Assembly (NCBI GenBank): GCA_944377765.1
Contig: CALWFX010000093.1
Coordinates: forward strand, 1 to 7,864
DNA length: 7,864 bases
From: an uncultured Clostridia bacterium
GTDB lineage: Bacteria > Bacillota > Clostridia > Christensenellales > UBA1242
Reading direction: 5' to 3'
Of the stretch, positions 6,601-7,864 are shown in pieces. How positions within the stretch are numbered: position 1 is the stretch's first letter; the number at the start of each line of letters is the position of its first letter. The translations under genes were made by a program, and so were the position numbers. Below the pieces are notes generated by a model, which searched no databases, was not told the DNA's origin, and saw only the letters and a list, made by a program, of their open reading frames with translations.

Positions 6601-6838
6601 GAGAATATAAATTTGTTTTACCATAATTATCGCCATACCGAGCATAATCATCTTCTATTTCTGACCCGCCATTTGAATCATATGTCAACTTATAAGAATA
6701 ATATAAAGCATTGGAGTTTGTGTTATTATTATCATTTTCTTTTACATTACAAACAGAAGATGATGTTTGCAATAAAAAAATTTCTCCTGTTGCAAATATC
6801 CCTAAAAATAAAAATAATAAAATTACTATTTTTTTCAT
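3662..6838 (-). CDS. Secreted InlB B-repeat protein with duplicated inserted domain
   Basis: A 1058-residue protein with a Sec signal peptide (KK then a hydrophobic core, residues 2-24). Six Listeria-Bacteroides (InlB B) type repeats end in LYAKW/VAQW-like strands: 49-272, 277-500, 505-577, 582-656, 661-733 and 738-815, each with the GYTFxGW core. The first two are long because a 147-residue beta-rich segment (75-221, 303-449) interrupts them; its ending YYDNFTYA resembles carbohydrate-binding beta-sandwiches, but this is only a likeness. The C-terminal region (about 820-1058) begins WYVELGMYPQT and has YKVESIKWRLTG, like the DUF6273 domain common in gut Firmicutes repeat proteins. There is no LPxTG motif or C-terminal membrane helix, so anchoring is unexplained; the protein may be released or bind the wall noncovalently. 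AAGGAG lies only three bases from the ATG. A homopolymer in the promoter suggests phase variation. An adhesion or glycan-binding role is inferred. Confidence 0.88.
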   Translation of the reverse strand: MKKIVILLFLFLGIFATGEIFLLQTSSSVCNVKENDNNNTNSNALYYSYKLTYDSNGGSEIEDDYARYGDNYGKTNLYSPVSVSGDLSMSNNIYTINHRNTTSSTQWFSFYQSFDNTYSEDTEYTVVVEVLSFSGDYFEIVLTSPFDTGSVNEDIANGQYKVGVNRAGVYEIKSKTLKNIGNPTYNLRSYIPFSPAQYTYARFRVSVFTGNIYYDNFTYAPKGYMPSGNKLPTPTKEGYTFEGWYIGDSFTTKVTASTMVGKSANYVLYAKWKTNSYKLSYNSNGGSEIEDDYVLYDDNYGKTNLYSPVNVSGDLSMSNNIYTINYRNNTSSIQWVNFFQSFNNTYSEDTEYTAVIEVLSFSGDYFEIVLTSPFDTGSVNEDIANEQYKVGVNRAGVYEIKFKTLQNIGNPTYNLRSYVACNAGLNINATFRISIFIGNVYYDNFSYATKGNMPSSNVLPTPTKTGYTFDGWYLDSGLTKPIDESTKVSTAKNHTLYAKWRTVSYKITYDENGGSTISDQSYTIESTIMLTSTTRSGYTFNGWKPKKSVGNWYSGITYESGESVKGKFGDIELVAQWIANKYYVKFNANNGSGSMSNQTFTYDKAQNLTTNAFSRTGYTFAGWATSASGSVAYTDKQSVKNLTSSNGATVNLYAKWNVVSYTITYDENGGNAVSDLSYTIESTSTLASSTRTGYTFNGWKPKISVGSWSSNTTYNAGESVTGKYGDVELVAQWTAYKYTVVFDKNSTYATGTMSNQSFTYDISQNLTTNAFKNDGFTFKGWNTESDGTGTTYVDNESVKNLTATNNGTVTLYAIWQANLEAKYDSAGGYWYVELGMYPQTKATQTEINSINTSSNGNSYVINGKTYTAKKGANNTEFVQYNGVWYKVESIKWRLTGNSSQKTGYGTSTDTMAIMDTIVYAGQFSTSNLGIDQGYNNRATTSFENLVKNADNSTYLVAYNPVVENFGENGVISETAQTSDKIYISSEEEIQLVAGSYEVKFSDLVKDILGITIYFTRDMGTNINNITCRTEYGGLTQKFATSVQCFQFTIKVSEYGCVS
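4394..5326 (-). repeat. Tandem A-B repeat dimers within the repeat protein gene
   Basis: Repeats 3-4 (residues 505-656, bases 4871-5326) and 5-6 (residues 661-815, bases 4394-4858) form an A-B-A-B pattern. Type A has SYTIES, FNGWKPK, SVG and GESVxGKxGDxELVAQW; type B has MSNQ(T/S)FTYD, QNLTTNAF and SVKNLT. A matches A, and B matches B, better than A matches B, so the pair was duplicated as one unit. Confidence 0.85.
5339..6694 (-). repeat. Tandem duplication of the long insert-bearing B-repeat
   Basis: Copy 1 spans 6023-6694 and copy 2 spans 5339-6010. Each encodes a split B-repeat carrying the same 147-residue insert. Identity is very uneven: a stretch of about 180 bases (roughly 6255-6455 against 5583-5785) differs at only a handful of positions, including long runs identical at synonymous sites, while the segment coding for residues 191-203 and its partner is almost unrelated. 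Recent gene conversion or patchwork duplication is the likely reason. Confidence 0.88.
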
Positions 6839-6910
6839 AATCTCCTTTTTATTTTACAACAATGCTATAAATAATTTTTGACTCAAAGTTATATAAATTT
6901 TGCTAAACAT

Positions 6911-6938
6911 ATTTTATCAAATCCCCCCCCCGAGTCAA
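6911..6938 (-). promoter_or_regulatory. Promoter of the repeat protein gene with G9 in the spacer
   Basis: On the minus strand TTGACT (6933-6938; five of six to consensus) is followed by a 16-base spacer and TAAAAT (6911-6916), with TG one base before the -10 hexamer giving an extended -10. An A-rich stretch lies just upstream of the -35. Transcription should start near 6904, giving a leader of about 65 bases. Nine of the 16 spacer bases are one G run. The 7-base sequence TTGACTC at the -35 recurs inverted in the leader (plus strand 6878-6884), a possible operator. Confidence 0.75.
6923..6931. repeat. Nine-base C/G homopolymer, probable phase-variation tract
   Basis: A run of nine C (plus) or nine G (minus) stands out in a very A+T-rich intergenic region. 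It lies wholly between the -35 and -10 hexamers of the downstream surface/secreted protein gene. Gain or loss of one G changes the spacing from 16 to 17 (optimal) or 15 (poor). Slipped-strand changes of this type are known to control porA in Neisseria meningitidis. Confidence 0.8.
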
Positions 6939-7083
6939 CTTTTTTGTGGTATTTTCTATATATATTTAATATTTTAACTCAAAAAAATAAAAAATATATA
7001 TAATCATAGTAGTAAGATTGCAAATATGTTTTCTTTTATTAATTAAAAAACTTACTTAAAATATTCGCTTGAAAAAAGATAAT

Positions 7084-7120
7084 AAAAAAAATTGATTTAC
7101 AAATTTGTAAACCAATTTTT
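7084..7120 (-). terminator. Intrinsic terminator of yebC, potentially bidirectional
   Basis: TTGATTTACAAA (7092-7103) and TTTGTAAACCAA (7104-7115) form a 12-bp near-perfect palindrome with one G-U pair on the minus strand. On the minus strand the stem is followed by eight T (A run at 7084-7091), eight bases after the yebC stop codon. On the plus strand it is followed by a short T run (7116-7121). The bases between it and the promoter at 6911-6938 (about 6946-7083) are plain A+T-rich sequence in which I see no gene or clear signal. Confidence 0.85.
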
Positions 7121-7127
7121 TACTTTA

Positions 7128-7864
7128 TTATTCTTCATCTGGTAAGTTTACATTGTGATAAACTTCTTGAACATCATCCAAATCTTCAAGAGCATCAACC
7201 ATTCTGTTAAATTTTCCAACTTGTTCTTCAGATAAATCAACATATGTGTCTGGCACAAGTTCTGTGTCGGCTGAAACAACATCATAACCTTTTTTTGTTA
7301 ATGCATCCTGCATTTTGGTATGTTCGTTTGGTTCAGTTATCACTTGCACAAGGTCTTCATCTTCAAAAACATCAACAGCGCCTTCTTCCAAAGCGTCCAT
7401 CATAAGTGTGTCAACATCTTTAACATTTTGAACAACAACAACACCCTTTCTATTAAAAAGATAAGAAACACAATTTGTTGAGCCCAAACTTCCACCATGC
7501 TTATCAAAGGCATGACGAACATCTCCTGCAGTTCTGTTTTTATTGTCAGTCAAACATTCAACAATAACTGCTGAGCCACCAACACCATAACCTTCATATG
7601 TGATAGCCTCATAATTTACACCTGCAAGTTCTCCAGATGCTTTTTTAATTGAGCGTTCAATGTTGTCATTTGGCATATTGTTTTGTTTAGCCTTAGAAAT
7701 AACATCGCGAAGTTTGCTATTTGTGTTAGGGTCAGCCCCGCCGGTTTTAACAGCAACTGCAATTTCACGACCAATTTTTGTGAAAATTTTACTCCTTGCA
7801 GCATCTGACTTACTCTTTCTTGCTTGTATGTTGGCAAATTTTGAATGTCTTGACCTGGTATATT
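7128..7864 (-). CDS. yebC: YebC/PmpR family protein (5' end outside window)
   Basis: The reading frame is open from the window edge to a TAA at 7128-7130, giving 244 visible residues, close to the family's full length, so only a few residues are missing. The visible start reads YTRSR then HSKFANIQARKSKSDAARSK, matching the family's GHSKWANIKHRK opening, then IFTKIGREIAVAVKTGGADP, NMPNDNIERSIKK, and the signature YEGYGVGG, NKNRTAGDVRHAF, GGSLG and YLFNRKG. A shorter reading from the Met at 7676 would cut off the conserved N-terminal domain and is wrong. The family was long annotated as transcriptional regulators; more recent work on bacterial YebC-type proteins and mitochondrial TACO1 points to a role on the ribosome, helping translation of proline-rich stretches. 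Which applies here cannot be told. The family's GHSKW is RHSKF here. It is separated from the repeat protein gene by its own terminator. Confidence 0.93.
   Translation of the reverse strand, partial: YTRSRHSKFANIQARKSKSDAARSKIFTKIGREIAVAVKTGGADPNTNSKLRDVISKAKQNNMPNDNIERSIKKASGELAGVNYEAITYEGYGVGGSAVIVECLTDNKNRTAGDVRHAFDKHGGSLGSTNCVSYLFNRKGVVVVQNVKDVDTLMMDALEEGAVDVFEDEDLVQVITEPNEHTKMQDALTKKGYDVVSADTELVPDTYVDLSEEQVGKFNRMVDALEDLDDVQEVYHNVNLPDEE

Noticed and set aside
6740..6760. Lipoprotein attachment at C30 of the repeat protein
   Set aside because: The residues before the cysteine are SSV, which is not a lipobox, and the hydrophobic core ends several residues earlier.
7128..7676. A 182-residue YebC starting at the Met at 7674-7676
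   Set aside because: The frame continues upstream with conserved YebC N-terminal sequence; this Met is the internal one of NMPNDNIER.
7616..7837. A 73-residue minus-strand ORF
   Set aside because: It is an out-of-frame reading of the yebC 5' region; the in-frame product matches the family.

Overview
The window looks like a chromosomal segment of a low-GC Gram-positive-type bacterium, probably an uncultured gut Clostridia/Christensenellales-like lineage. The reasons are strong A+T bias, Shine-Dalgarno sites (GGGAGG, AAGGGG, AAGGAG), consensus sigma-A promoters, TGG for Trp, TAA at all five stop codons, a YebC protein, a PadR-type regulator and an InlB B-repeat secreted protein. The lineage is inferred; no rRNA or other marker is present.

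Layout. (1) 2-631 (-): YgjP/DUF45-type zinc metallopeptidase. (2) 632-867: divergent regulatory region with a promoter for each flanking gene and two dyad symmetries. (3) 868-2565 (+): PadR winged-helix regulator fused through a long disordered linker to four C-terminal membrane helices; its true start is the ATG at 868. (4) 2551-2711: a bidirectional terminator, then a second plus-strand terminator. (5) 2711-3349 (-): putative small multidrug export family membrane protein. (6) 3350-3661: an array of small hairpins with different stems, a constant short linker and a constant C-AAN-G loop, arranged as two clusters that point at each other. (7) 3662-6838 (-): a 1058-residue secreted multi-repeat protein. 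(8) 6839-7127: its promoter, with a run of nine G (C9 on the plus strand) inside the -35/-10 spacer, and the yebC terminator. (9) 7128-7864 (-): yebC, whose 5' end runs off the window.

The strongest finds are the promoter-spacer homopolymer, which suggests on/off or graded phase variation of the large repeat protein; the mosaic internal duplications of that protein, including a 147-residue beta-rich domain inserted into a B-repeat and duplicated with it; the hairpin array just downstream of it; and the membrane-tethered PadR regulator with operator-like dyads next to its promoter. The 3662-6838 locus therefore looks like a surface or secreted adhesin-like gene with several routes to variation. 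The other genes (metallopeptidase, exporter-like protein, YebC) appear to be ordinary neighbours with no evident shared pathway.
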